Assembly: GCF_949628215.1 (NCBI RefSeq)
Contig: NC_134279.1
Span: forward strand, 54,362,266-54,426,265
DNA: 64,000 nt
Direction of reading: 5' to 3'
DNA from: Phalacrocorax aristotelis
Taxonomy: Eukaryota > Chordata > Aves > Suliformes > Phalacrocoracidae
Shown: one piece after another, positions 39,301 to 53,241 of the stretch
Numbering within the stretch: the first letter of the stretch is position 1
Layout of the letters: every line of letters starts with the position of its first letter
Position numbers and translations under genes: made by a program
The notes under the pieces: generated by a model
What the model saw: only the letters and a program-made list of their open reading frames with translations
The model's database searches: none
What the model was told of the DNA's origin: nothing

Positions 39301-42300
39301 GTTTGTGAGGCTATAATTTATCCAGAGCTGGATGTTCTGAGACCGCAGCAGTGGTGACCTTGAGACCAGGCCACAGTGGGACTCCTTTATAGGTTCCCCA
39401 TGCAAGAGGGCCTTCTACCAAGGTGGAGACGTAGTCTGGGTCAGAAGCTGGCTCTTGCAAAATCTTGGGAATAACATCCTGAAAAAAGCACGTTCTGTTG
39501 TATTCCTTCACCTCGTGTGAAAAGGTAACAATTAAATCATTGCAAAAGGCATTAAATGATACTTCAGTACTAGCAAAAAGCAAGCTAAAAATAGCTAGGG
39601 ATTTATCTCGAGTTGTAATTTTAAGTCTACACATTCTCAAAGAAAGTGTGATAGACTGGCACCTGAGAATGTAAGCAAAACAAACAAACAAGGGAAAAAA
39701 GGCAAAAATGCATCTACCCCATTAGTAAAACATTAACAAGGTGAGGAATGTTTTGATAGTCTGTGATTTCTGAGATTCTAGTCTGATTCCCTCACTGCCA
39801 CAGCTCTTCTGTATAACTGGGTAAACTGTGTGCAGCCTCACTCTAGGAGGTAAATAGATTCAGGACTCCAAAACTGCTCAGATATCACAGTAAAAGTGGC
39901 TGCAAAAGGGGCTGCATTATCACATGTCTGGACTTGAGTCAGGAAAACATCTTTAGTCAGGAAAGCTCTTCAAGTCCCTGGGAGATATGCTCTATTCACA
40001 GTGACACGGCCCCACTGCTCTGTTGTTTGTCTCTTTAGAGAGCTATTCAGTAAGAGCTTATCTGTTTTTAAGATATTGGAAGGGGGGAAAAGCAATTTAT
40101 AGGCTGTGATTTTTAAAAGGCTCCTATGTATAGGTTTTTGCCATGACAAGACAATGTTTCAGTCTGTTCTGCATATTCTGTAGTGCTGCAGGCATAGAAG
40201 AAAGGAGCATTACGCGGCATACAACCTGCTAATAGCCACACCATCCGTTGGCTGTGAAATCAGTCAGCTGGGTCCATTCTGGCTCTTACTCTGTTCTGAT
40301 TTCTTGATAACTGTTCAGCTAGAAGTATATGGGAAGTCTGAGAAAAAATAACCTCAAGGAATAATCTGATTTTCCTAGGAATATCTGTCTTGATCAGCCA
40401 GCTGTCTAAATGAAGGGAGCCATGGATACCAGTTACCCTTCCCGGTGCTCGTCTATCACCTGTAACTTTTGATGAAGACCCATGGTATAGCAGGGAGTGT
40501 GAAGAGCAGCAGTCAGGATGGGTAATGATTCAGTTCCACTGAACCATATTGGCCAAAATACTGGTCCATGTGATTCTGCAGTGACCTGTATTTGGGTAAG
40601 AAAAGTACTTATCTTCTCCTATTAGTGTGTTTCATTTGAATAGCTTACCAAAATGCAGACTGCCTGACCACAATAAGCGTGTGCAGGATTCAGCAGAATG
40701 TGGCTTGGATCTTGGCTGATAACTTAATATATGTTAATACATTACATGTGCTAATATATGACAAGTAATTACAACCCATACTCAAAAGAAAGTGCTAGAA
40801 AAAAATACATGACTTTTGAAAGAATGGTTATAATTGCTTCCTAAATCTAAAAAAAGGGGAAATTATTCATTTGGTCTTACCTATGAAAGAATTGCAGGTT
40901 TTATATAACCTGCATATATAGAATATGTAAAATATAATTACATATTAATATAGAGGGGAAAAAAATCTAATAATTGTAAGATTGCCTGGGTTTAGATTTG
41001 CAAACTTTCTCCACTGTTGCAGGTTCTGAACCAAATCCAAGTATTTGAAAGGCACCAAAATTTGTGCTTTTCAAAATACAAACCTAATCCACTCTAACTC
41101 TATGCACTGCTTGATACAAACAAAATGTCTGCTTTTTTTCCCTGTCTGTATATCAGTTACAGCTTAACTGGGCATACAGTGGAGCCACTGTACTGGCGGC
41201 TTGCTGCTGAGCTGCACCGCATTCCTTCAGGTGCCGATTAGAGCGGCCTTATCAGGAAGCTTTGTGCAGGTGCACCAGGGAGCACCCTGCTCTGGCAGCG
41301 GGCTGCGGAGCATTCTTCTACCAAAATATCAGGGCCCAGTACACAACCGTCATTGGAGAATGCATACAACGCAGAGGATTTCTGATCCAAAGTCCACAAA
41401 TAACAGTAAAAAGCATTTTCTAATGTGAGCAGGAGTAATTTTGCAAGCACCTTGCCAAGAGACTTTAATAGAAACATTCCTCTGTTGAGCAAGCCTATGT
41501 GAAAAATACACAAATCAGTTAACAATGAAACAATTTACAGCTGGCTTGTAAAAAGTGCAATAGGTACATGTTTTAAAAAAATATGTATGGGTGTGTACTA
41601 CACTGCTCATTTTCAGCAGTGCCTTTCAGTACCTTAAGCAGCAGGATTAAGGATTCCCTTGTGTCACTGGGTGAAGAGGAAGGATGAAGGTGAGTAGCAG
41701 GAAGAAGACCTGGCAGGGGCATGAAACATTAAGTTTCTGGAGGGAAGAGAATTTAACCCAATCTGCTACTCACCTTCCCTTCTCTGCTGGAGCCTTGCTG
41801 GAGATGATGATGATGAAGGCAAAATGTCGTGTTAAAAGGCCATGACTGGGAGAGACCGTCCCACATATAGCTCTGGGGAGGGGAAGGGGGAGGCACAGGG
41901 GGTTACTTGCCAGCTAAGGAGGAGCTGCGTGAAGAACTGGTTTCATGTGAGGAGGCGCAGGAAGCCAGTTTCCTTACTGGGACAAACAATGGTTTAGAGT
42001 AGAATTAGACTAATTATCTCAGCAGCAGTTGCCAAACCCACTCCCTCTTCAAACTGGTGCTCAATGTGATTTTTATCCAAGCAAACTGTATTCAGCACTA
42101 CAACCAGAAGCTTTCAAGATTCTCGACGGAAGGAGCATGTCCAGTGTGCTGGAACCATCACGCCAGAAACCAAGCACCCACTTCGCAGGCTTCCTGGGCA
42201 CTACGGCCACCTAGCCATTTGGGGCACTTTTAGGACAGAGCATTTTCTAGTTGGCACATCAGAAGCAGAAATAGGTTTGGGGCTTTTTTTCACTCACAGC

Positions 42301-45300
42301 ATAAGGCATTTTGTTGAATGGCAAGGTAGCAAGGTTTTGCGATGCGGTAATTTGTAGGACTGAAATGTTTCTAGGTAAGTAAGACAAAGAAACATTGATG
42401 ATAGGTTTATGGAATTTGATTGCTCTAACAGAAAGAACTTCAGAACATACTTGTTTGGCCACCCTGATCTTGGTTACGTTATTAATGTGAAGATGATTCA
42501 AGTATAAAATAACTACTCTTTAACAGTTGAGTAAGGTATTCCAGGTGTACTGCGGGATATATTACTTTCCGTATTTTTAATAAATATATAAATTAGATTG
42601 CTTGCTTCATAAAAAGGCACATGAGTACAGGAAGATACACATGGTGTTACTACCTCCTCTAGTGAGCACAGGGTCAAGAATTGTCTACATATAATCAAGC
42701 AAAGTGAACACTGTGTATTGATCTTTGCTCTGTGGTAGAAAGCAGTTTGTTACTGTGCACTGTCCTCACAGCAAATAATTGAGAGATTACCAGCATAAAC
42801 TGGTATCCATAGGATTCAGCAGCAACTCCTCCGTTACTCTAGTGCTGAGTTTTAAAATCAGTTGTTCTTTTTGGTTCTTGCACTAGATGAAGGTTGGGAA
42901 CTTTTCCCTCCTCTTCATCCTGTCATCCTGTACCGCGGGATGAGAAAGCTCACACTGTACTAGTTCTGGGAACAAAAGGAACGGTTCTTTTCTCTAGCGC
43001 TGACAACCTGATACCATTCACAAGCACTGCCAATGTAAATGAGGAACGTGGAAAAGGTACAAGAAGTTTAGGCAATTTAACTGAATTGTCATGCTTATTG
43101 AATTTGCATGCAGCTGTGGAGCTGCTAAACCAGAACAATCTATCACCAGAAGCACAAATGCGGACCAGACCAGACATGTTTCATTCAATTAAGCGTTCAG
43201 TAAGATTTTTATCCTCCATCTAGGCATTCTAACAGCAAACATACCCAGCTGTTATTTCTGAAACAAAATTCTAATTTGAATATTGCCAAGCCAATAAGAT
43301 CGTTACCAGCAAGGTCACAAGCATCCTTAAAAATAGCGCAAATTGACCTATTTTCTAGTAATAAAAGGCCTTGAAGGTGTGATTTTTTTGAGACTTCACA
43401 TGCAGTTAGTTTTGTCTCTCAGTGTTTCAATATCAGCTGAACATCATCTTAAGTGTTACAGTGTGGTGGCGGTAAATTCCCTGCTGTCATGCTGGAACCA
43501 GAAGGAAAGCTCAGTGGTGTTCTTTCCATTTGCTTGATAAATGTATATGTAGAAAAGAATAAGTAAGAGGGTAGGCCAATACAGTCTTGAATACCAATGG
43601 TGAAAGATTATAGCCTAATTATTTCAAAACCTCTTTAAAAATTATTCTGAGAACAAAACGTACCTGTATGCTTTTCCCCAGTATGCTGAGAGATTAGATG
43701 AGTACAAAACAATGCACGGGCTGCCTGACTCCATAATAAAAGAGTCACCAGGCTCTGGCATAAATCTGCAGTAATTCTAAAATGAGATTGATATGGTTAT
43801 TACTAGCAACTACTTAGCAAATGTCTCAGCTATCAGGCTTTCTGACTTACAAAATAAAGGCAAAGAGGAGAAAGCCACTAGCCTTTTCTCCACTCCCATC
43901 TTACCAACTCCACGATACTTCAGTGCTGATTATTAACCCATAGTTATTTTTAGAGGTGGGTTTGGATCCTGCACAGACTCATGGAAACCTTGGTGCAACC
44001 CTCAGGATAATTTTCTTCCCATGTCCTCTTGCTTTGTGTAAGTTCAAGATTTAAAAAACTGGAAAAAATGAAGCCTAGGTTTCAAAAAGAAATTTTACAA
44101 TAATTTAGAGTAATTTGGGTTTTTTTACCCTTTGTTGATGAAACAATGCAGTGGTTTTGCTTTTCAGCGGTAAGCTCCAGCATTTTGCCACTAGTTCTGT
44201 TCTAGCTTTTTCTCCTTTCCAGCCAACCCGTGATTTAAGTGTTGCAACTTGAACAAAGCAAGGTCTCTGCATTATACAAAATATCCTGGATTTGATACAC
44301 TAACATTTCCTTCACAAGACAAAAAGCCTTTTTGTTGCAATTCATTAGGTTTCAGAAACCTATGAATGACACTTCACTAGAATTTTATCATCCCTGGGAC
44401 TTACGGCAGCTCCTTTCATGTTGCTGTGGATCAGGGTAAACCTGCTATAAGCCATCACTTGATAAAAAGCAGCTCTGTTACCATATGCAGAGAATCTAAC
44501 AATTAAAATGTCCTGAATAAATGGGGCACAAGTACATCTTTAAACAAAATTACGCTTTTGTCCTTGGATAGCCAACATGTTTGGCTGTCGTACAGCGGGT
44601 ACGATGAGGTACACATAAGATAACACATTGGATAACACAAGAAGTAAAATCAGTTATTTATAGAAGTATGATCATAAGGAGTCATATTTGCGCCTATTGC
44701 TTTACACACAATTCCAGCTATTTAAAACAGTTTCAGAAGATAAAACTTATTATTGTTATAAAATCATCAATACTATATATCCTGTGCTGCTGGATGCCCG
44801 ACACGATAGAGAACCAGGTCCCTTAGGACATATCCAGACTCCATGGCACAAAGTCCTCCACAAAATTAGGTCTAAGCAGATTAATTTGGATACTGCAAGA
44901 AGTCTAAATGCAATTTTATGGTGTTCCCTATAGGCTTATTCTCCATGTTCCTCTCTGCTACCACAACAAGGACTGGTTCTATACAAATTACAGGGGACTT
45001 TTTAAAATTGCACTGATCACATCTCTTTAGGCTTATTTGTAGATTTGCAGCTCCAGGGAGAGAACAGATAATAAAGTCCTGAGTGAGGGATCTGTACCCT
45101 TCTCTTGCCCTACACATGTCTGAGAGCATGCTTTCACAGGAATGCAAATTGTAATGAGGCCCCATCCATTTCCATTACCTTCCTCCTCACTCCCTAACTC
45201 TTTCCTGAAGACCTAATGCCCCACAGAAGCTGGGCCTGCTGGGACCTACACGCTTGATGAGTCCTCTGCCTTTGTTCTAATTAATCTTGGGTAGCCATCC

Positions 45301-46815
45301 GTCCCTGGTGCAGATCGTTTCTGTATGCATGTTTACATAAGCAGACCTGCCCCAAACAGCTTGGGACCAAAAGCAGCAAGTAAATATGGTAAAATCCTCA
45401 GCACCGCATTCAGCAGAGCTACAGCTGAAGAGGAGCAAAAAGCCACAGTCTGTGATCTCAACCAGTTCTGTTTCTAGTTAGGCAAGGACAGAAACCATGC
45501 AGCCAATACAACCAGTTGCATCTGAAAGCTCAAAGATGTTCTCGCTGAATTTGAGCACTGCTTTTCTAACAAGCGGAGGTGATATTACCCATTTTTTTTT
45601 TCAGTTGAATTAACAGCAATTACCTAAAAGAACAATTCATTTTCTGGACAAGCTGCCTGCAAACAATTTTGGAGGCAAAAATTATCCAAGACTGAAAAGA
45701 TCAAGTGAGCTTTTAAAGCAACATTACTGAGTTGTTGCATAATACACCTAATCATATGGCTTGTGTTTTAGATATCTTTTTAGTAGCTTATGATTGTGAA
45801 CAAAGTATATTTCTGACTCCTAAACTGTCAACCTACAGACACTGATAACCAATGACTTGTATTGAATATCCCACCTCTTGCTAAGTTATACAACAGAAAT
45901 GTGAGAGGTGTGTGAAATGTTTCAGGTTTTGATATATAAACTATCAAACAAGAAGAAAGACTAATTTAGCTTCAATGCAGGCCAGACCTACTGAGTTTTA
46001 AAAAATGCCTACATTTTGTTCTTTGTTTTGTTCTGTTCTTGCCAATTTTATATCAGCTCTAGGTAAGTTTTGATCACCAACCTATTCTAATGTTGGCTTT
46101 GATTTTGTAATCCATCGTACATCCATACTTTGTGGGTGGAACAGACTACTGAGCTTATGTTGTCACAAACAATATTTAACATCTTGTTAGTGGGGGCTTT
46201 GTTTTTTTCCCCTCAGTTCATGTTTCTAGGGGACTAGGATTCATTGAAGAAATGGACTTCCCACAATAGGTGGCGGTCAATTAATGGTGTTTATTGAACT
46301 ATTTCAAGCCAGAGCAACTGAACCCAGCTCTCAAGGTTCCTGAACGACATGTGAAACACAAACCACTGCACCTTCACTTTCTGCTTTCCTTCTTTGGAAG
46401 CATTCACACAACCATACCTACACTTTTCTTCAGTCCATGCTGAAAAACTTAAATCCAATTTGTGGTAGCTTTCCAGTTTCGAACTAAAATTGGAATTACA
46501 ACACCCCTGTATGTGATGGCTACAAACTCCTTTTCCATCATCTCATGGTGCTTCCTCAAGCTATCATTTTCTAAGTAGATCTGTTTCATTATTTTAACTC
46601 TATGTTCTATCTAGTTTTTAACTGCAATTAATTACATACTGTTTAAATAGGATTTTCTACCCCAGTGATGCTACCATAATGACATTAAAGGATGCACACA
46701 ATAATCTGAGACTCTCCTTGTATTCTAGATTAAGTCTTCCATACCATTTTCTCTATGAAACACATCTTTTCCTAACACACTTTACCTCAATGATTGTTTT
46801 GATTTACAGGTTGGC
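36371..46815. other. Gene-poor intergenic DNA, partly very AT-rich
   Basis: No supported gene apart from one exon-like open segment near 39.4 kb (listed separately). The 40720-40980 interval is rich in TATA/TAATAT words. A GC-richer patch at 41170-41440 lacks gene signals. A homopolymer G tract lies near 37745 and a T tract near 38750. Confidence 0.5.
39314..39478 (-). other. Exon-like open segment of unknown nature
   Basis: On the minus strand a good acceptor (CGTGCTTTTTTCAG) precedes 55 sense codons beginning DVIPKILQEPASD and ending EHPALDKL, followed by TAG at 39311-39313. Codon choice is unremarkable and the peptide is not low complexity, so it could be a terminal coding exon, a lncRNA exon or chance. 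I recognise no family and found no upstream partner exon. Confidence 0.18.
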
Positions 46816-46840
46816 CCCGTAGTGTGTTACAGACTACGGG
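46816..46840. repeat. 25-bp near-perfect palindrome
   Basis: CCCGTAGT-G-TGT, a central T, then ACA-G-ACTACGGG: 11 of 12 arm positions pair, with a single G/G mismatch. It carries two CpGs in AT-rich surroundings. Confidence 0.8.
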
Positions 46841-49800
46841 TATGAACTGTAAATAGTGGCTCTACCTCTAGAGCTGTATTTTAGGAAACAAAATTCAAGC
46901 AGGGAGTTAAGTATTATGCAGGACTAGCTCAGGTTCTTAAAACAACTGCATTGTGAGTAACAAAAACGATTTCCTCAAATCAATCCCCTGCCTACTAAAA
47001 TAGTCATACTTGCATAACTATTGTATTGTATTGTACTGTATTTGATGATACATAGGGCATGAACTAAGGCTTCTTGAAAGACAGTCTACAACTGTGTCTG
47101 TGTGGTTTATATTTTCTTCAGTGCCTGCAAGGGTAATAAATTAATTTTTCCTCTTGGCTTCATGATATAAGCGTGGAATGACTTTATCAACAGTTTCAGT
47201 GTGGCCAGTCCAAATTACTTGGCTGAACCAAACATGCCCTGCCACCTGAAGAGATTAAGGAATACCTATGATTTTGATTTTAGTAACCAGCAGTGGGATT
47301 TTCAAACTATTCAGCAAGGCCAAATTTTGCTCTATTGACTTCAACAGTAAAACTCTTATTTCAGAAAAACTGGAAAGAATCCAGCCCTGAATACTTCTGA
47401 AAAACTCTACCCTAAAATCCTTGTGTTAAATTACTTCAAATTACTTCAAAACATGCAATTTATGGAATCTACCATCAGAAATTCTGCCAGAGTGGGTCTG
47501 AAAGGCAGCTGGGAATACAAGCAAACAGATGATCCATACGGTATTCTTACTCGGAGCTTTGAAATCTGACAATTGAAAATAATTTACTTGGAAGGAAAAA
47601 CAATTCCTCTCCACTCCCTTTTCAACACATGAAATATCCACCTCTAATTTATTTTTCCACAAGAAAATGGCAACAGCATTTTGCACTACTGAATTTTATG
47701 CAAGACTCTCTCGAGCAGTCCAGCTTGTGCTCAAATCTTAAGGCAATAAAAACGTATATAAATTTTGTACAAGTCCAAACGAATAAAAACAAAGGCACTT
47801 AAATTACACTCTACTTTAAAGATTCTGATTACAAACTGCAAGAGACTTTTTCTCTCTGTGCTCACACAAACATACACAAAATATTGGGAAGATATTAAAT
47901 AACCTTCGTAAAGCAGACTCAGTAAGAATACAATTACTCCAAACGAAAACAGAAAGTGGTGAAATGGCAATAATTCACAATTAAACTGCAGAAGCCACAA
48001 CAGAAGGACAGGTCACTTATATGGAAGAATAAAGATTGTTATTCTTAAAGTGAAAAGCAAAGGTAGTACATGAGAAACTGTATGAGTCAAGCTAGAAACT
48101 TGTGACACCCTGCTGAACAAGATCAAAGATGAGTTCAGGTTAACAGCATGAGGGTTAGTGAGAAATGGTATAAATAATGCAACTTATATAACCCCAAACC
48201 TCCAGACTGTGCCAGGGCAGCTGGTAGCACAGAGCAGGAATGGTGAGGTGAGCCACTGAGGTAAGAAAGAGGCAAGGCTGAGGACAGGACTTGAAATAGT
48301 TTTAGACATTAGGTTATGAACAGCAACCTCAGAAAGACAACTGGGGTTTGTAGGCAGGAGTGGGGGCCTGACTCTGCTGAAGTAAACAAGCACAGTTTAA
48401 TTGAATTTCAGTGAAACTGTCTGAAGGCCTACCCTACATTTGTGCAAGCGTGTTTGTCATCCACCATACTGATTTACAGGTCCTAGTGACCTCCGACTAA
48501 GTTTGCATACCTCATTTTTTGGAAATTTTAAGGCTACCTGGATTAGGGCAGCCTTTTCAAATTCTAGTTGGTAGGTCTCAAGCCAGAGAGAGCTGAAAGA
48601 GAGAGCAGCTCTTCTGTAATGCTACACTTTACATGGAATGACATCTCTACTTAATAAAAAATGCAACTATTTTCTAAAAAAACCTGTTCAACAATGGTAG
48701 TACCCTATCTATATTTTCTTACTCATAAATCAAGTTCTGTCCAAGTGTTACATGGGAGCTGTCACTAACTCCATAACAAATGCTGCATCTGCTTATAGTT
48801 CCTAAAGTGACAGCAGCACTATAACTCAGTGTTGTGAAGGAGTTTGAGATACATGGGATATTTAAGAGGGTATATAATATATTCACTGTTTACCTTTTTA
48901 TTTCATATCTAAACATAGAGAGGGAGCCCTCATCTGATAGCTGCATTCAGTTAACAGTCATAATTCTAGTCAAAAAGGAAAACCATCAACCCCTCTCTGA
49001 TGGCATAAATACAGATAGCCACGTTCTCAATGTTTTATGATGAATTCTTGGCACACTTTCACTTTCCTAGCAACTTCCAAAGAAAGTGAGCAAATAGTTC
49101 AAGGAAATAGTTTCTACAAATTGTGGACTACATGGTATATAGTGCATAAGCCAGGTGGTGCTAACTTCTTTACGGAATTATGACAACAGAATTATGACAA
49201 CGGCAGTAATTTTTCTCTTCCTGTTGACCTCTAAAATATGCTGCCTGTAGGCACGCAAGAAAGAAAAATAAAAATTTTAGTGATTTTTAAATATCAGCTT
49301 CATGCTGTCTGAAATTGTAAGTATTAATCAGAATTACACAGATAGCTACAAGGCAGAGATAATATTTTTCCATATCTCAAACTTGTGTTTGTTTTGTTTA
49401 GCCTGTCTAATTTTGTAATACTTTCAAATATCACACACACATCCCATAGCATTTATTAAAAGCAGTTGCTTCTCCATATTCTGTCAGTTTACAACAAAAC
49501 TCAAATACTATAATAAATCTATTGAGTGTTCATAAATTGGTTGAAAGGAGGAAGCCCCTTCAGGGGAGGGTTGAAGGAAGGAGTGAAAATCATGGCTACT
49601 GCAGAGGAAGACTGCAGCCTGAGGAGCCCAGGAAGAATGTGGCAATCTGAGGAACTTGGTGTAGAGCTTAATAGGAAGGACCTTGAGATCTTCTTTCTGC
49701 TTTGACTGACAGTAAATTGACACACTGCAAGGTCTTGTGTCATGTCAGGTGAGAACAGATGCGATACTTGCTGTGAATCAAAACAGGTACAACAATAAAA

Positions 49801-52800
49801 CATGAGTTTGGAAGAAAAAGCAGAGGTACAGCACCCCAGTAGCAGTAAAAAAAAAAAAGTAACCCTGTTACTTATTTGTGTAATTAGTTTCCTTTAATTA
49901 AGATATGTGGTAAAACAATGCTGAGAGGAGCCACAGCAGTTGGAACCATCATTTCCCAGCTCAGATCAAGAGGGTAGGTGGGACCTAGCTCAGATCAGTG
50001 AGACTTCTCAGCCTTAATGTGACACAGGTGGGAGTCAGACTGCATTGCAGTTACATCTGCAACACTATGAAGAAGAAATGACCTGCAGTTAAGGTACCCA
50101 GATCTGGGGTGCTCTCCCTACAACAAAATTATATGAAAATACTGACCTGGCAGCATCTTCTTCCCTAAGGCCAGAAATGATTCATGCCCTGCCATCAATG
50201 ACATACAAACGAGGAGTAGTGGACAACTGAAAGGATTGCAGCTGATCTGCAGTTCCAATAAACATACTTATTGTGCGGTATAAGAAGCAACAATAGCTTG
50301 AATCTGGGGCAGACTTAATGTCATCATATAGTTCTTAGGGTTACTTTTCAACAGTTTTCAACTTACTCTTACAGAAAAACACATGAAGGGTTAAAACATT
50401 TTTATTGTACATACAGGAGTTCTACATTATGCCTTTTTATCTCTTTCTAGCTTTTCTTGATAGCAAAGTATGTCTAGATGAAAATACCAGATTTCATGTA
50501 CAGCAGCAGAAGAGATGTTTTGTTGTCTATTTTTTTCTACTTATTCCTTTTTATTTTTTTTTTAATACCACACAACAGAAGGCAGAGAGGCCATAACCTA
50601 TCTGCAGACTGAAACAACAGCAGCAAGGTTTAAAACAGAGGTTTCGAGGCAACCCATGGGTATCTGACAAAAAAAAATCATGACATGTCACAGCATACCA
50701 GCAACTCTAAAAAGCTTGTGGTGTGCTGGACCTGAAACCAGTATCTTCAGTCTGGGTATGTGGGAGAGAACACATTGTTTCTGGAAACTGACTGCATCCT
50801 TCTGTATGATTTACTTGGCTTTATTCCCTTCTGGTTACTTTACCAATAAAGTATGTTGGATGCATTTTATGTTTTCACTTTGGAGGAAAAAAAATGAAGT
50901 GATGAACCTAATAGGATCCATTACTGAAATCCTGAGAACATTACAGTTAGCAATCATTTCAAGTAGCTTGCGGCGAATTTTTTCTATAGAGCTGCTATTT
51001 TCTTTCACTTTCCAAACTGCATGATATAATTTTCTATTTTTAAGGTATAGATCATGATACAGCCAAACAGAAGCTGGGATTTTATCTTGTTACATCACCT
51101 GTAATGAGACCCAATGGCAGGTGCACTAATAAACCCTAGGCCAATATTTCTATACAAATTACCTTTGAGTAATCCCTTCACTTATCAAAAGAAAGTCTGA
51201 AAACACTCTGAATCATAGGCCACATACCACCTCTGCTTTGGTGTGCAATATACCACTGAGGAGGAAATAAAATGACCTCGCCTGCAACCACATTAGACAA
51301 ACTAGGGATCTGCATGACCTATAGTCTCCAAACCCAGGCAGTGCTAAAAGCAGAAACTCCTAGCATTTTTTCATCCCCTGGCTTTGTGCACACTGCTCTT
51401 CCCCGGACTCTCCTTATTTCCAGTTACCCCTGCTCATGACTTTATTAAAGTATATGTAAGTTAAAATACATTTTTAACACCGACTGCACTGTGAATCAAA
51501 TTAACTTTGTGTCTTACAGTAAACACATACAAGACAATCTGAAGATAGCAAGTCATTGTTGTCTGCTTATGTACTTGTTTTTAATCTGAAAGAGTATGAA
51601 TGTTTTTGGTGTAATAGTGTTCAGTATTTATGCATTGAGTCGAAGCTGCAGCACTTAAATATCAAAGCATGTGAGGAAATCTCTGATCTTTACATCAAAG
51701 TCCACTGAACAGAAAGGGCCCTCTTTGCGGCAAAGAATGTCGGTGAAGGTCAGTCAGCCTTCACCTTTATTTAGATAAGCAAAAGCATTGGTGTGTGGAA
51801 AAATCCAGTGTGAGTTGCATCTGAAAACAAATGTAGAAAGTTTTAAGATGTGTTCTAGATAGATCTGATATCTAATGACCATAAAAAGAGGATTTTTCTG
51901 TCCCATAATCTCTGGTTTTGTAAGAAATGTCTGCCTGCATTGATCCAAACCAGAATACATGGGATGCACGCTCTTTGTTTCCTAGGTACAAGTGCATTCT
52001 GTCTATATTCTCACCCTACTGCTATTTTGCTCTTTGCATGCACTCAGGAATCTTGAATATGACTGTAACATTATGGGAAGGCATGAGGAAAAATAAGGAA
52101 GATGCAGGCAACTAACCATCAACTTAAATGAATAGCTAGGACAACAAGTAGCCATTATTACTTGAGTATTGCCTCCAAGCTTCCCACTAAAGATCAATAA
52201 ATATGATTTATTAATGTAAGGCCACAAAGAGTCATAAACCTAACTCTAACATGAATTAATACCTGCATCCAAAATTTAGATTCTTAAAAACAAAGCAGTA
52301 TTAACCCCGATGATCACAAATCTGTGTTACTAAGTAGAAGTCACACAAATTCTGATATTGCCAAGCTCCTCAGAAATAAAACTCTTGGGGAGTATCAGAC
52401 TTTCAAGGTGGTCCCCCAACTACTGTCCCAATCCAAAAAAAAGGGAAAAAAGCCCCATTTCTTTTTGTCTTGCCAGACCCCTGCACAGAACACAAAACAA
52501 TGTTGTTGCATGTAGCCCTGTGTTAAGCAAACAGTCCAGTCCAGGGCTTAGCCCATGTTACTCCCAAAGTACGTTTCATTCTTCAGCTTTTTTATCTGCA
52601 TTTCCTTTCATCATTGAGTCTCAACAGTTGTAACAACTTACTAAAAGGATGTGAAGTAAGAAATCTCACACTTTTCAGCTGTCTGCTAGAACTCAGAATA
52701 AATGCATAGATATGAAAATATTCCCCCTTCTGTCTGACAGTCTTCAGTCTTGCTGAACAATTTTAACATTCTTGAAGATTTAGTCAATGAAAAGCCAAAG

Positions 52801-53000
52801 AGCATTCCTAAATTTGCAATCAATAGCCAGGATAAACAGAAATGTACAGATTAAAAGCTATATCACAGCTTTCCTCCATCTTTATTTCCCCCAAAACTCT
52901 CATATCTTCCCTGTTGTACAAACCATACATACAAAAATTTATAAAATGACTGAATTCGGCTTAATGTCATTTAGTCTGTAAGGAGGCTAGTTGATATATA
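46841..53000. other. Gene-poor AT-rich intergenic DNA
   Basis: No supported exon. A possible very old amniote repeat trace lies at about 47320-47395 (TCTATTGACTTCAACAGTAA). Two TATTG-type short repeats occur near 47022. A tandem pair of GAATTATGACAAC occurs near 49176-49202. Everything else is unassigned. Confidence 0.5.
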
Positions 53001-53005
53001 GATCT

Positions 53006-53241
53006 GTGGTGGTGTAAGCCAACTAGTTGGCCCTTGACTATTCTCCAGCAAACATGGCTATTTTCCTTCCATTACTCTTCTCTTTTCCAATGAGTAATAA
53101 AAGGGAAAATTGCAATGTTATAACTTTATGTAGAGGATTGCATTCGTGCAAACCGGCGCTCTGTTAGTGAACTGCACAGCCCCACGGGGGCCGTATACAG
53201 TCCCACATGGTGGTGGTCAGGGTGAACGAGCCAATCTACAA
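53006..53241. mobile_element. Possible solo LTR or other inserted GC-richer element
   Basis: A block with several CpGs at about 53145-53230 sits in AT-rich DNA. Read on the plus strand it could begin TGTGGTGGTG (53004-53006 onwards) and end near CTACAACA, with AATAAA at about 53096, an LTR-like layout. I could not find matching target-site duplications or a primer-binding site, and I do not recognise the family. It might instead be an unrelated CpG-containing regulatory element. Confidence 0.22.
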
